Source of the DNA: Serratia rubidaea
GTDB taxonomy: Bacteria; Pseudomonadota; Gammaproteobacteria; Enterobacterales; Enterobacteriaceae
Assembly (NCBI GenBank): GCA_901472405.1
Contig: LR590463.1
Span: forward strand, 4,650,001-4,714,000
Direction: 5' to 3'
Length of the DNA stretch: 64,000 bases
Positions 20,654-33,147 of this stretch are shown in pieces. Every line of letters starts with the position of its first letter. The first letter of the stretch is position 1. Under the pieces are notes generated by a model that was not told where the DNA came from, ran no database searches, and worked only from the letters and a program-made list of their open reading frames with translations. Made by a program: the position numbers and the translations under genes.

Positions 20654-22789
20654 ATGAGCACAATAGTGTTGATATTGGCCTTAGTGCTTGCCTGTCTGAT
20701 CATCGCTGGCCTGTATTTTTGGTTTAAAGCTCGCAACCGGCCGGTACTGGCCCGTTCACTGCCCTTTCTCAAGCCGACGCACCGCAAACTGACGTCGGAA
20801 GAGCGTGCGGCGGTCGAGCACTACCTCGGTCAGCAAAACCGGCTGGGCAATAAACTGCTGCCCGGCAGTTCGCCCCTGTCCGCTACCAGGCTGACCCTGA
20901 CCCCGCAAAGCGACAACGTCTACCCGGTCACCCACGCCATTACCCGTTACGGCCTTGCCAGCGATGAGCCCAATAAATGGCGCTACTACCTGGACTCTGA
21001 AGAGGTGCACCTGCCGCCGTTCTGGGAACAGTACATCAGCGCCGACAACCATGTGGAAATCATCAAGACGCAAACGCTGCCGCTGGTGATCTCCCTCAAC
21101 GGCCACTCGCTCACCGACCATATCAACGATCGGCCGCTGCCGCCGGTCGTCGGCGTCGAACCGGCGCGTAACGCCTCGATCCGCAAGGAGGAGAGCGAGC
21201 ACGTCGAGCTGCTGAATATCCGCAAGGAAACGCCGGAAGAACATATGCTCAACAGGCCCAATGGCCTGAGGGAAGCCGGCATCATTTCCGCCGCCCTGCT
21301 GCTGCTGTTTTTCAGCCTGATCAGCCCGGTGCTGGTGGTGCCGTGGATGATTTTCGTCGCGGTGCTGATGATCGCCTGGGGCTGCTGGAACCTGTTCCGC
21401 CGCCCGGCCGATCATGAACTGAAAGAGATTCATTGCCTGCGCGGCACGCCGAAGCGCTGGGGGCTGTTTGGCGAATCCGGCCAGGGGCAGATCAGCAACA
21501 TCTCGCTCGGCACCGTCGATCTGGCCTACCCCGCGCACTGGCAGTCGTTCGTCAGCGCGGACCTGGGGCAGCCTACCGACGTCGATATCTACCTTAACCG
21601 CCAGGTGGTGCGTCAGGGGCGCTACCTGTCGCTGCACGACGAAATGAAGCACTTCCCGCTGCAGCACTGGGGGAAAAACGCCGTGCTGATCGCCAGCTCG
21701 CTGCTGGTGCTGATCATGCTGCTGAGCTACATCCCGCTGGGCCTGCCGCTCAAACTCAGCGTCGCCTGGCTGCAGGGCGCACAGCGCACCGAAGTCAGCA
21801 GCGTACAGGCGCTGGAACGTATTCCTCTGCATATTGGCGACAGCCTGAAAATTCAGGGCAGCGGCATGTGCTATGTGCCGCCGACGCCGCTCAATGCGTC
21901 AGCAGCCGGCTTTATGCCGTTCGACTGCTCCGGCATTTACTGGAACACCGCCGCGCCGCTGCCGCAGCCGGAATCGGACATTATCGATAAGGCCTCGGCG
22001 CTGCTTGCCACGGTCAACAGCCAGCTGCACCCCAGCGGCAGCGACCAGAAAATCAACCCGCAGCTGGCCAGCGCCATTGAAAAGTCCGGCATGATTCTGC
22101 TGGATGATTTTTCCGACATCGTGCTGAAGACCCGCGACCTGTGCGGCGAGAGCAACGACTGCGTACGGCTGAAAAACGCCTTGGTGAACCTCGGCAACGG
22201 CAAAGACTGGAACAGCCTGGTTAAACGCGCGCGCTCCGGCTCGCTGGACGGCGTCAACGTCCTGCTGCGCCCGGTCAGCGCCGAATCTCTCGAGCGGCTG
22301 ACCAAATCCGCCACCTCCTCCTTCGTCTATCAGGAAACGCGCCAGGCGGCGGCAGCGCTGAACAGCCCTCCACCGGGCGGCTTCCTGATTTCCAGCGATG
22401 AGGGTAAACAGCTGGTGAACCATACGCTGCAGCCGGCGGCATCGCCGAATGAAGACAATGCGCTGGAGCAGTGGAATACGCTGAAGCGGATGACCAGCGT
22501 TCTGCTGCATACGCCGTTCGAAGCGCAGGGCGTCATCACCAGCCTCAGCACCGACGCCAACGGCACCCGCCATATCGCACTGCACAGCGAGCCGGACATC
22601 ATCACGCTGTGGCGCTACCTCGGCACCAGCCTGCTGCTGATCGGGGTGACGATCGGCCTGGGTTACAATACGTTCCGCCTGATCCAGCGTCAGCGCATGA
22701 ACCGTCGCCGGCTGGCCGACATTCAGAGCTATTATGAAAGCTGCTTTAACCCACAGCTGACGCCCGTGCCGCTGCATTCCAAAGACTAA
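20654..22789 (+). CDS. igaA: Rcs phosphorelay repressor IgaA (YrfF)
   Basis: Inner-membrane protein that holds down the Rcs envelope-stress phosphorelay by contacting RcsD. It has the same length as in E. coli (711 residues). Hydrophobic segments are at about 2-22, 205-245 (AALLLLFFSLISPVLVVPW...), 340-360 and 655-675, with large cytoplasmic and periplasmic parts between. In E. coli the gene is essential unless Rcs is inactivated. The frame is intact, which fits. Confidence 0.93.
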   Translation: MSTIVLILALVLACLIIAGLYFWFKARNRPVLARSLPFLKPTHRKLTSEERAAVEHYLGQQNRLGNKLLPGSSPLSATRLTLTPQSDNVYPVTHAITRYGLASDEPNKWRYYLDSEEVHLPPFWEQYISADNHVEIIKTQTLPLVISLNGHSLTDHINDRPLPPVVGVEPARNASIRKEESEHVELLNIRKETPEEHMLNRPNGLREAGIISAALLLLFFSLISPVLVVPWMIFVAVLMIAWGCWNLFRRPADHELKEIHCLRGTPKRWGLFGESGQGQISNISLGTVDLAYPAHWQSFVSADLGQPTDVDIYLNRQVVRQGRYLSLHDEMKHFPLQHWGKNAVLIASSLLVLIMLLSYIPLGLPLKLSVAWLQGAQRTEVSSVQALERIPLHIGDSLKIQGSGMCYVPPTPLNASAAGFMPFDCSGIYWNTAAPLPQPESDIIDKASALLATVNSQLHPSGSDQKINPQLASAIEKSGMILLDDFSDIVLKTRDLCGESNDCVRLKNALVNLGNGKDWNSLVKRARSGSLDGVNVLLRPVSAESLERLTKSATSSFVYQETRQAAAALNSPPPGGFLISSDEGKQLVNHTLQPAASPNEDNALEQWNTLKRMTSVLLHTPFEAQGVITSLSTDANGTRHIALHSEPDIITLWRYLGTSLLLIGVTIGLGYNTFRLIQRQRMNRRRLADIQSYYESCFNPQLTPVPLHSKD

Positions 22790-22936
22790 CCGGGCGGGCC
22801 GGCATCAGCGGCCCGTTCTCACGTCTTGTCATCCGCTTATGCTACCCTAACCCTATATCTCCGCCCTTCCCCGCCGTTGCGGCGGGCGGAAACACCGTTT
22901 TCCCCCTGAGTGACCAGGCCTGCTGCCGGAGTATTT

Positions 22937-23617
22937 ATGGTTCCTGAATTTGATTGGCGCAATATAGATACCGTTTTGCTGGATATGGACGGCACCCTGC
23001 TCGATCTGGAGTTCGACAGCCACTTTTGGCTGCAGCGGGTGCCGCAGGCGCTGAGCGCCCAGCGCGATATTTCGTTCGACCAGGCGCGTCAAATCATTGA
23101 CGCCGAGTATGCCGCGGTACAGCACACCATGAACTGGTACTGCTTTGATTACTGGAGCTCGCGGCTGGACCTGGATATTTACGCCATGACCAGCGAAGCC
23201 GGCTCCCGCGCCCGTCTGCGCGATGATACCGCTCCGTTTCTGCAGGCGCTGCGCGACTCCGGCCGTCAGGCCATCCTGCTGACCAATGCGCATCCGCACA
23301 GTCTGGCGGTAAAAATTGCGCATACCGGGCTCGACCAGCACCTTGATTTATTACTTTCCACCCACACATTTGGATATCCGAAGGAAGATCAGCGTCTGTG
23401 GCAGGCGGTGCAGCAACGCATCGGCTTTGACCCTCAGCGTACGCTGTTCGTGGATGACGGCGAACCGATTCTGGACGCCGCGCGCCGGTTCGGCATTCGC
23501 TATTGCCTCGGCGTACAAAATCCGGATTCCAGCATGGCGGAAAAAACTTTCCAGCGTCATCCGTCCATGCGCGATTACCGTCAGTTGATACCGGCGCTGG
23601 CACGGGAGCCAGGATGA
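22937..23617 (+). CDS. yrfG: GMP/IMP nucleotidase YrfG (HAD family)
   Basis: HAD-superfamily 5'-nucleotidase of about 226 residues (E. coli 222). Motif I is LLDMDGTLLDLEFD near 15-28, motif II LLTNAHPH near 118, and motif IV FVDDGEPILDAA near 172. GGAG lies five bases before the chosen ATG 22937; an upstream in-frame Met adds nine residues not found in homologues. Its stop overlaps hslR (ATGA), forming a yrfG-hslR-hslO operon as in E. coli. Confidence 0.92.
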   Translation: MVPEFDWRNIDTVLLDMDGTLLDLEFDSHFWLQRVPQALSAQRDISFDQARQIIDAEYAAVQHTMNWYCFDYWSSRLDLDIYAMTSEAGSRARLRDDTAPFLQALRDSGRQAILLTNAHPHSLAVKIAHTGLDQHLDLLLSTHTFGYPKEDQRLWQAVQQRIGFDPQRTLFVDDGEPILDAARRFGIRYCLGVQNPDSSMAEKTFQRHPSMRDYRQLIPALAREPG

Positions 23618-24021
23618 AAGCAAAAACGACCAGCGAGGCAGCCGTCCGTCTGGACAAGTGGCTGTGGGCCGCGCGGTTTTATAAAACCCGCGCGCTGGCG
23701 CGCGAGATGATCGACGGCGGTAAAGTGCACTATAACGGCCAGCGCAGTAAACCCAGTAAAAACGTCGAGCTGAACGCGGAGATCAAGCTGCGTCAGGGCA
23801 ATGAGGAACGCACGGTGGTCGTGCTGGCGCTTAGCGGCCAGCGGCGCGGCGCCAGCGAAGCGCAGCTGATGTATGAGGAAACGGCGGCCAGCATCGCCAA
23901 CCGGGAACAGATGGCGCAGGCGCGCAAACTGAACGCCCTGAGCATGCCGCATCCGGACCGCCGTCCGGACAAAAAAGAGCGGCGTACCCTGATTAAATTT
24001 AAATTTGGCGAGTCGGAATAA
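23614..24021 (+). CDS. hslR: Ribosome-associated heat shock protein Hsp15
   Basis: Small basic S4-domain RNA-binding protein that recycles stalled 50S subunits carrying nascent chains. It is 135 residues (E. coli 133). The S4 domain is at about 10-75 ([19 protein letters not shown]...[15 protein letters not shown]), followed by a lysine/arginine-rich tail. It starts in the yrfG stop codon (ATGA), with hslO 26 bases downstream. Confidence 0.94.
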   Translation: MKAKTTSEAAVRLDKWLWAARFYKTRALAREMIDGGKVHYNGQRSKPSKNVELNAEIKLRQGNEERTVVVLALSGQRRGASEAQLMYEETAASIANREQMAQARKLNALSMPHPDRRPDKKERRTLIKFKFGESE

Positions 24022-24047
24022 CCCCCTCGCCTCACAGAGAGAAAACT

Positions 24048-24930
24048 ATGTCTAATCATGACCAATTACACCGTTACCTGTTCGAGAACTACGCGGTGCG
24101 CGGTGAGCTGGTTACCCTCAGCGACACCTACCGGCACATCCTGGACAACCACGACTACCCTGCCCCGGTGCAGGCGCTGCTGGGTGAAATGCTGGTTGCC
24201 ACCAGCCTGCTGACGGCCACGCTGAAATTCAACGGCGACATTACCGTGCAGCTGCAGGGCGACGGCCCGCTGAAGCTGGCGGTGATCAACGGCAACAACC
24301 AGCAGGAAATGCGCGGCGTTGCGCGTCTGCAGGGCGATATTGCCGAAGGCAGCACGCTGCAGCAGATGATCGGCAACGGCGTGATGGTTATCACCATTAC
24401 CCCGGCCGAAGGCGAGCGCTATCAGGGCGTCGTGGCGCTGGAAGGCGAAACGCTGGCCGAGTGCCTGGAAAATTACTTCCGCCAGTCGGAACAGCTGCCG
24501 ACCCGCCTGTTTATCCGCACCGGCGAGGCCGACGGCCAACCGGCCGCCGGCGGTATGCTGCTGCAGGTGCTGCCGGCGCAGGATGAGCAAAACGCCGATG
24601 ATTTCGATCATCTGGTGCAGTTGACCGCCACCATCCAAGAACGAAGAGCTGTTCACCCTGCCGGCCAATGAGGTGCTGTACCGCCTGTACCATCAGGAAG
24701 AGGTGACGCTGTATGAACCGCAGCCGGTGGTGTTCCGCTGCACCTGCTCGCGCCAGCGCTGCGCCGACGCGCTGCTGACGCTGGACACTGACGAAGTGGC
24801 CACTATGCTCGAGCAGGACGGCAACATCGACATGCACTGCGATTATTGCGGCAGCCATTACGTGTTTGACGCGATGGACGTCGCCGCGCTGTACGCCGGT
24901 AATACCGGCGAAAGCAACCAGTTGCACTAA
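24048..24930 (+). CDS. hslO: Redox-regulated chaperone Hsp33 (one frameshift)
   Basis: Cytoplasmic holdase activated by oxidation. The C-terminal zinc switch is complete: C-T-C ([10 protein letters not shown]) and C-D-Y-C ([10 protein letters not shown]), the CxC...CxxC pattern. An extra C at 24635-24636 shifts the frame after TATI; the true reading is [22 protein letters not shown]. Corrected length is 293 residues (E. coli 292). A strong hairpin follows. Confidence 0.92.
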
Positions 24931-24943
24931 GGCTTACCCCATC

Positions 24944-24970
24944 CTGACGGGGCCGCTGCGGCCCCGTCAG
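24944..24970. terminator. Strong hairpin after hslO
   Basis: CTGACGGGGCCGC and its near-exact inverted copy form a long GC-rich stem with almost no loop, 14 bases after the hslO stop. A T-run follows only weakly. It probably ends the yrfG-hslRO transcript and shields pckA. Confidence 0.65.
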
Positions 24971-25127
24971 CCCTTCCCGTTTGCACGTTTGCTTTTTTCC
25001 GTGTGCTATCTCTCAATTCGTAACTAAAGTTAGTTTAAAACGTTAAATATTTGATACCTGTCGCGGTTACGCACTAGTAAAATACCTACAATTGGCCGCA
25101 AAAATGCTGTGACCAAGGAGTAGTGAC

Positions 25128-26747
25128 ATGTGTGCTAAAGGTATAACCCCTCAGGATCTTGCCGCCTATGGGATCCACGACGCCGGCGAGATCGTCTACA
25201 ACCCAAGCTATGACCTCCTGTTTAAAGAAGAAACCGACCCTTCCTTAACGGGCTACGAGCGCGGTGTGGTGACTAACCTGGGTGCGGTAGCCGTCGATAC
25301 CGGGATCTTTACCGGCCGTTCCCCGAAGGACAAATACATTGTCCGTGATGACGTTACCCGCGATACCGTGTGGTGGGCCGATCAGGGGAAAGGCAAAAAT
25401 GACAACAAACCGCTCAGCCCGGAAGTCTGGGGCGAGCTGAAGCAGCTGGTGACCCAGCAACTCTCCGGTAAACGCCTGTTCGTGGTTGATACCTTTTGCG
25501 GCGCCAACGCCGACTCCCGTCTGAAAGTGCGCTTTATCACCGAAGTCGCCTGGCAGGCACACTTCGTGAAAAACATGTTTATCCGCCCGAGCGATGAAGA
25601 ACTGGCAGAGTTTGAGCCGGACTTCGTGGTGATGAACGGCGCCAAATGCACCAATCCAAACTGGCAGCAGCAGGGCCTGAACTCGGAAAACTTCGTCGCC
25701 TTCAACCTGACGGAGCGCATGCAGCTGATCGGCGGCACCTGGTACGGCGGCGAAATGAAAAAGGGTATGTTCTCCATCATGAACTACCTGCTGCCGCTGA
25801 AGGGCATCGCCTCTATGCACTGCTCGGCCAACGTCGGCGAAAAAGGCGACGTGGCGGTCTTCTTCGGCCTGTCCGGCACCGGTAAGACCACGCTGTCCAC
25901 CGACCCGAAACGCCAGCTGATCGGCGATGACGAACACGGCTGGGACGACGACGGCGTGTTCAACTTCGAAGGCGGCTGCTACGCCAAAACCATCAAGCTG
26001 TCCGAAGAAGCCGAACCGGATATCTACCACGCCATCAAGCGCGATGCGCTGCTGGAAAACGTCACCGTACTGGCCGACGGCAGCATCGATTTCAATGACG
26101 GTTCGAAAACCGAAAACACCCGCGTTTCCTACCCGATTTACCATATCCAGAACATCGTCAAGCCGGTGTCCAAAGCGGGCCACGCCACCAAGGTGATCTT
26201 CCTGACCGCCGACGCCTTTGGCGTGTTGCCGCCGGTGTCGCGCCTGACCGCCGACCAGACCCAGTACCATTTCCTGTCCGGCTTCACCGCCAAACTGGCT
26301 GGTACCGAGCGTGGTATCACCGAGCCGACGCCGACCTTCTCTTCCTGCTTCGGCGCCGCCTTCCTGTCGCTGCACCCGACACAGTACGCCGAAGTGCTGG
26401 TGAAACGCATGCAGGCCGCCGGCGCGCAGGCCTATCTGGTGAACACCGGCTGGAACGGCACCGGCAAACGTATCTCCATCAAGGATACGCGCGGCATTAT
26501 CGACGCCATTCTCAGCGGCGAAATCGACCAGGCGGAAACCATTACCCTGCCGATCTTCGATCTGGCGGTGCCAACGGCGCTGCCTGGCGTAGACCCTGCC
26601 ATCCTTGACCCGCGCGCCACCTACCAGAACGAAGCGCAGTGGGAAGAGAAAGCGCAGGATCTGGCGCAGCGCTTTATCACCAACTTTGATAAATACACCG
26701 ATACGCCGGCCGGGGCAGCCCTGGTCAGCGCCGGTCCAAAACTGTAA
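25128..26747 (+). CDS. pckA: Phosphoenolpyruvate carboxykinase (ATP)
   Basis: Gluconeogenic enzyme that converts oxaloacetate and ATP to PEP. It is 539 residues (E. coli 540) and intact. The ATP-binding P-loop [11 protein letters not shown] is near 248, the metal/substrate region [11 protein letters not shown] near 231, and [24 protein letters not shown] follows. AAGGAG precedes ATG 25128. Upstream, AACTAA-AG-TTAGTT (25022-25035) is a small inverted repeat whose binder I cannot name. Confidence 0.97.
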   Translation: MCAKGITPQDLAAYGIHDAGEIVYNPSYDLLFKEETDPSLTGYERGVVTNLGAVAVDTGIFTGRSPKDKYIVRDDVTRDTVWWADQGKGKNDNKPLSPEVWGELKQLVTQQLSGKRLFVVDTFCGANADSRLKVRFITEVAWQAHFVKNMFIRPSDEELAEFEPDFVVMNGAKCTNPNWQQQGLNSENFVAFNLTERMQLIGGTWYGGEMKKGMFSIMNYLLPLKGIASMHCSANVGEKGDVAVFFGLSGTGKTTLSTDPKRQLIGDDEHGWDDDGVFNFEGGCYAKTIKLSEEAEPDIYHAIKRDALLENVTVLADGSIDFNDGSKTENTRVSYPIYHIQNIVKPVSKAGHATKVIFLTADAFGVLPPVSRLTADQTQYHFLSGFTAKLAGTERGITEPTPTFSSCFGAAFLSLHPTQYAEVLVKRMQAAGAQAYLVNTGWNGTGKRISIKDTRGIIDAILSGEIDQAETITLPIFDLAVPTALPGVDPAILDPRATYQNEAQWEEKAQDLAQRFITNFDKYTDTPAGAALVSAGPKL

Positions 26748-26770
26748 GACTCTCTTTAGCTCATACTCAA

Positions 26771-26787
26771 GGCGCGGCTTCCGCGCC
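26771..26787. repeat. First copy of the pckA terminator hairpin
   Basis: GGCGCGG-CTT-CCGCGCC is identical to the stem-loop at 26921-26937 but has no T run after it. This suggests that the original pckA terminator was duplicated or split by the element between the copies. Confidence 0.7.
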
Positions 26788-26796
26788 TCAGACTGC

Positions 26797-26911
26797 TGAC
26801 AAAGCGTGTTATTAGGGAGAGCGTGACGATGGGGTCGTAGCGGCGCCAGCCGCCGGAGCGCCCCTCGTTACGCTAGGCCCGGGTATCTCGGGCTATCAGG
26901 CGATTTTGTCA
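26797..26911. repeat. Structured intergenic element, MITE-like
   Basis: About 115 bases bounded by the inverted ends TGACAAA (26797-26803) and TTTGTCA (26905-26911). Inside, GCGTGACGATGGGG pairs imperfectly with CCCCTCGTTACGC (26861-26873), and GCCCG...CGGGC forms a second stem near 26877-26893. It encodes nothing evident and is flanked by two copies of the 17-base terminator hairpin. It resembles a non-autonomous intergenic repeat. I do not recognise its family, and no other copy is apparent in this window. Confidence 0.45.
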
Positions 26912-26920
26912 TCAACCTCA

Positions 26921-26944
26921 GGCGCGGCTTCCGCGCCTTTTTTT
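26921..26944 (+). terminator. Terminator with T7 run downstream of pckA
   Basis: GGCGCGG-CTT-CCGCGCC followed by seven T residues is a canonical Rho-independent terminator, the second copy of the hairpin at 26771-26787. Confidence 0.85.
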
Positions 26945-26953
26945 ATGCGCGCC

Positions 26954-26972
26954 GGTTGTTTAATAAACAACC
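26954..26972. promoter_or_regulatory. Palindromic operator upstream of fitAB
   Basis: GGTTGTTTAATAAACAACC is a perfect 19-bp palindrome 50 bases before the antitoxin start. Ribbon-helix-helix antitoxins of this type bind such palindromes with their toxin and repress their own operon, so this is the likely autoregulatory operator. The binding itself is inferred. Confidence 0.65.
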
Positions 26973-27021
26973 AAGTGAGACAATGACATCATTGCAATCA
27001 TTGACAACAAAGGAGGGTTCA

Positions 27022-27285
27022 ATGGCTACCATTACCGTCAGAAATCTTGACGACGAGGTCAAAGAGCTGTTGCGTATTTCGGCAGCTAAAAATGGTCATT
27101 CCATGGAAGAGGAGGCGCGCATGATCTTAAAACAGGCGCTAATGAAAAAGCCGGCGCGCTACGGGCTGGGCAGCTGGATGCATCAGCACTTCGCCGAATT
27201 CGGCGGCGTAGAACTGGCGATCCCGCCGCGCGATGTCGTGCCGCCGCGCCGTGTCACCTTCGACGATGATGACGACCAGGCATGA
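27022..27285 (+). CDS. FitA-type ribbon-helix-helix antitoxin
   Basis: 87 residues starting MATITVRNLDDEVKELLRI, the typical N-terminal ribbon-helix-helix DNA-binding domain of FitA/VapB-type antitoxins (about 1-40). The C-terminal part ends in an acidic tail (FDDDDDQA) that probably wraps the toxin. The start follows a strong AAGGAGG. Its stop overlaps the toxin start (ATGA). The pair sits between pckA and envZ, which are neighbours in E. coli, so it is an accessory insertion here. Confidence 0.87.
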   Translation: MATITVRNLDDEVKELLRISAAKNGHSMEEEARMILKQALMKKPARYGLGSWMHQHFAEFGGVELAIPPRDVVPPRRVTFDDDDDQA

Positions 27286-27761
27286 TTATTCTCGATACCA
27301 ACGTGATCTCAGAGACGCTGCGCCCTAAACCGCATTACAACGTCATCAGTTGGCTGAACGAAAAAGACAATAGCGAGCTGTACCTCAGCGCCATCGTCGT
27401 CGCCGAACTGTTTAGCGGCATAGCCTGCATGCCGGACGGCAAACGCCAGCAGGCGCTAAGGCTCAGGCTGGCGGAGGCGATTCAGATTAACTTTGATGAG
27501 CAGATTTTGCCGTTTGACGCCCTGTGCGCCATGCAATACGCGGAACTGATGGGCAGGAACCAGCGCCAGGGCACGCCGATGAGCGCGCCGGACGCGCAGA
27601 TCGCCGCCACCTGTCTGCAGTACGGCGCCACGCTGGCCACGCGCAATACCAAAGATTTTCTCCACTGCGGCATCGAACTGATTGACCCCTGGCAGGTGCC
27701 TGCGGGGCAACGCCTGCATGAAGACGCGGCCGAATACTACGTGATGAGCCGGAAATCCTGA
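27282..27761 (+). CDS. FitB/VapC-type PIN-domain toxin
   Basis: 159-residue PIN-domain ribonuclease. The acidic active-site residues are in expected places: D5 in MIILDTNVISE, E42 in VVAELFSG, and the C-terminal pair in SAPDAQIAATCLQYGATLATRNTKDF (D104, D122). By family, the toxin cleaves RNA and is neutralised by the co-transcribed antitoxin. It has a four-base overlap with the antitoxin gene and is convergent with envZ. Confidence 0.88.
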   Translation: MIILDTNVISETLRPKPHYNVISWLNEKDNSELYLSAIVVAELFSGIACMPDGKRQQALRLRLAEAIQINFDEQILPFDALCAMQYAELMGRNQRQGTPMSAPDAQIAATCLQYGATLATRNTKDFLHCGIELIDPWQVPAGQRLHEDAAEYYVMSRKS

Positions 27762-27794
27762 AGGGCGCCATGACGCGCCCTTGCACAGGATGGG

Positions 27795-29884
<2,090 letters not shown>

Positions 29885-29959
29885 TGTATTACTCCCAAAG
29901 GCTGTATTGCCTGATGCGAATATTGTTAAAAAACCCTGTCATCTCGGACAGCGATTAAT

Positions 29960-29988
29960 GGTATACATTCTAGCCGAAATTGTTACAA
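29960..29988 (-). promoter_or_regulatory. Candidate ompR promoter
   Basis: On the minus strand, TTGTAA (29983-29988) and TATACC (29960-29965) are separated by 17 bases, upstream of ompR. The fit to the sigma-70 consensus is moderate. The remainder of the 290-base ompR/greB divergent gap holds nothing else I can name. Confidence 0.4.
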
Positions 29989-30174
29989 AGCTTATTCTTT
30001 TGCCCATTTATCAACTGTTTTCGTCGCCCGGCCGGCGAGAAAAGCCCCTGCTCTCCGTTGCGATCCGCACGGCAGCGCAGCATATCACATTGCGATAAAA
30101 TGCCCGTCATACACCGGGTTATGCGAAAATCCACGTGATAAAATCCCATGACCGATCCATTAAGGTGGATAACG

Positions 30175-30648
30175 ATGAGAACTCAATTAATAACCCGCGA
30201 AGGTTATAACAAACTTAAACAAGAGCTGGATTACCTGTGGCGCGAAGAGCGGCCGGAGGTGACCAAGAAGGTCACCTGGGCGGCCAGCCTCGGCGATCGC
30301 AGTGAAAACGCCGACTATCAGTACAACAAGAAGCGGCTGCGGGAGATCGACCGCCGGGTACGCTACCTGACCAAATGCCTGGAGCAGCTGAAAATCGTCG
30401 ACTACTCGCCGCAGCAGGAAGGCAAAGTCTTCTTCGGCGCCTGGGTTGAGGTGGAAAACGACGACGGCGACACCAAACGCTTCCGCATTGTGGGCTACGA
30501 TGAGATTTTCGGCCGTAAAGACTATATCTCCATCGACGCGCCGATGGCGCGCGCCCTGCTGAAAAAAGAGGTCGGCGACGCCGTTACCGTCAACACGCCG
30601 CTCGGCGAAGCGCTGTGGTACGTCAATCAGATTGAATACGTTAAATAA
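30175..30648 (+). CDS. greB: Transcript cleavage factor GreB
   Basis: Elongation factor that rescues backtracked RNA polymerase. The N-terminal coiled coil contains the acidic tip (GDRSENADYQYNKKRLREIDRR, about 42-63), and the C-terminal domain contacts polymerase (VFFGAWVEVENDDG). It is 157 residues (E. coli 158). AAGGTGG precedes ATG 30175; an upstream in-frame Met adds nine unconserved residues. Confidence 0.95.
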   Translation: MRTQLITREGYNKLKQELDYLWREERPEVTKKVTWAASLGDRSENADYQYNKKRLREIDRRVRYLTKCLEQLKIVDYSPQQEGKVFFGAWVEVENDDGDTKRFRIVGYDEIFGRKDYISIDAPMARALLKKEVGDAVTVNTPLGEALWYVNQIEYVK

Positions 30649-30803
30649 ATTTCAGCCTATTCCGAACCTTGCCTCACGCCAGTGCCGCCCTGCTCTACCG
30701 GCGCAGCGGCCGTGCCGCACAGGCCCGGCGCGCTGGCATTTTTCACCGGCAGTACGTATAACTGTCCCCTGTTTACTCACCGTTCCTAACAGATACCAGA
30801 CTT

Positions 30804-33133
30804 ATGAATGAGCCACTGAGCCGCATTATTGCAACAGAGCTGCAGGCGCGTCCGGAGCAAGTTGACTCCGCAATCCGCCTGCTGGATGAAGGTAATACCG
30901 TGCCGTTTATCGCACGCTATCGTAAGGAAGTCACCGGGGGCCTGGACGACACCCAACTGCGCCAGCTGGAAACCCGCCTGGGTTATCTGCGTGAACTGGA
31001 AGACCGCCGCCAGACCATCCTCAAATCCATTGAAGAACAGGGCAAGCTGAGCGACGAACTGGCGGGCGCGATCAACGCCACGCTGAGCAAAACCGAACTC
31101 GAAGACCTGTACCTGCCCTACAAGCCGAAGCGCCGCACCCGCGGCCAGATCGCCATTGAGGCCGGTCTGGAGCCGCTGGCCGATACGCTGTGGCAGGATC
31201 CGCAACAGCAGCCGGAACGGCTGGCGGAAAGCTTTGTCGACGCCGATAAAGGCGTGGCGGACGTAAAAGCGGCGCTGGACGGCGCACGCTACATCCTGAT
31301 GGAGCGCTTTGCCGAAGACGCCGCGCTGCTGGCCAAAGTGCGTAACTACCTGTGGAAGAACGCCCATCTGGTGGCCAAAGTGGTGGAAGGCAAAGAAGAG
31401 GAAGGCGCAAAATTCCGCGACTACTTCGACCATCACGAACCTATCGCCCAGGTGCCATCGCACCGCGCGCTGGCGATGTTCCGCGGCCGCAACGAAGGCA
31501 TCCTGCAGCTGTCGCTGAATGCCGACCCGCAGTTCGACGAAGCGCCGCGTGAAAGCCAGGCGGAACAGATCATCATCAGCCACCTGGACCTGCGGCTGAA
31601 CAACGCGCCGGCGGACGCCTGGCGCAAAGCGGTGGTCAACTGGACCTGGCGCATCAAGGTGCTGCTGCACCTGGAAACCGAACTGATGGGCACGGTGCGC
31701 GAACGCGCCGAAGATGAAGCCATCAACGTGTTTGCCCGCAACCTGCACGATCTGCTGATGGCGGCGCCGGCCGGCATGCGCGCCACCATGGGGCTCGATC
31801 CGGGCCTGCGCACCGGGGTGAAAGTGGCGGTGGTCGACGCCACCGGCAAACTGGTGGCCACCGATACCGTTTACCCGCACACCGGTCAGGCCGCCAAGGC
31901 CGCCGCCGCAGTCGCCGCGCTGTGCACCAAACATAACGTCGAACTGGTGGCGATCGGCAACGGCACCGCCTCCCGTGAAACCGAGCGCTTCTTCGCCGAA
32001 CTGCAAAAACAGTTCCCGGCGGTCAAGGCGCAGAAGGTAATCGTCAGCGAGGCCGGCGCATCGGTCTACTCCGCGTCCGAACTGGCGGCGCTGGAGTTCC
32101 CGAACCTCGACGTGTCGCTGCGCGGCGCGGTGTCCATCGCCCGTCGTCTGCAGGATCCGCTGGCGGAACTGGTGAAGATCGAGCCGAAATCCATCGGCGT
32201 CGGTCAGTATCAGCACGACGTCAGCCAAAGCCAGCTGGCGAAGAAGCTGGACTCGGTGGTTGAGGACTGCGTAAACGCCGTCGGCGTCGACCTGAACACC
32301 GCCTCGGTGCCGCTGCTGACCCGCGTCGCCGGCCTGACGCGCATCATGGCGCAGAACATCGTTAACTGGCGTGATGAAAACGGCCGCTTCAACAACCGCG
32401 CGCAGCTGCTGAAAGTCAGCCGCCTGGGGCCGAAAGCCTTTGAACAGTGCGCCGGCTTCCTGCGCATCAACCACGGCGACAACCCGCTGGACGCCTCGAC
32501 CGTACACCCGGAAACCTATCCGGTGGTAGAGCGCATTCTGGCCGCCACCCAGCAGGCGCTGCAGGATCTGATGGGCAACCCGAGCGCGGTGCGCGGCCTG
32601 AAGGCCAGCGACTTTACCGACGAGCAGTTCGGCGTGCCGACCGTGACCGACATTCTGAAAGAGCTGGAGAAACCGGGCCGCGATCCGCGTCCCGAGTTCA
32701 AAACCGCCACCTTCGCCGACGGTGTGGAAACGCTGAACGACCTGCAGCCGGGGATGATCCTGGAAGGCTCGGTAACCAACGTGACCAACTTTGGCGCCTT
32801 CGTCGATATCGGCGTCCATCAGGATGGTCTGGTGCATATCTCTTCACTGGCCGACAAGTTCGTCGAAGATCCGCATACCGTGGTGAAAGCCGGCGATATC
32901 GTCAAGGTGAAGGTGATGGAAGTGGATCTGCAGCGTAAGCGCATTGCGCTGAGCATGCGTCTGGACGAGCAGCCGGGGGAAGGTTCGCCGCGCCGCGGCG
33001 GTTCCGCGCCGGCGCGCGATCGCGATAACGCATCGCGCCAGCAGGCTCAGCGTCCGAAAGCGCGCAACAACGCCCGGCCGGCAACAGCGCCATGGGCGAT
33101 GCGCTGGCGGCGGCCTTCGGCAAAAAACGCTAA
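30804..33133 (+). CDS. tex: Transcription accessory protein Tex/YhgF (C-terminal frameshift)
   Basis: RNA-binding protein of about 776 residues. It has an N-terminal helical region, a YqgF RNase H-like domain ([18 protein letters not shown] near 328), helix-hairpin-helix motifs (near 500-560) and a C-terminal S1 domain ([21 protein letters not shown] near 650). A base is missing between about 33071 and 33083. The uncorrected frame runs on to 33179 with an odd Arg-rich tail; with one base added the protein ends ...[15 protein letters not shown] at the TAA 33131-33133, as expected for Tex. Confidence 0.9.
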
Positions 33134-33147
33134 CCGTCGCAAGCTCT

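Noticed and set aside
30786..32837. 683-codon open frame antisense to tex
   Set aside because: Shadow of the tex coding frame, no independent support.
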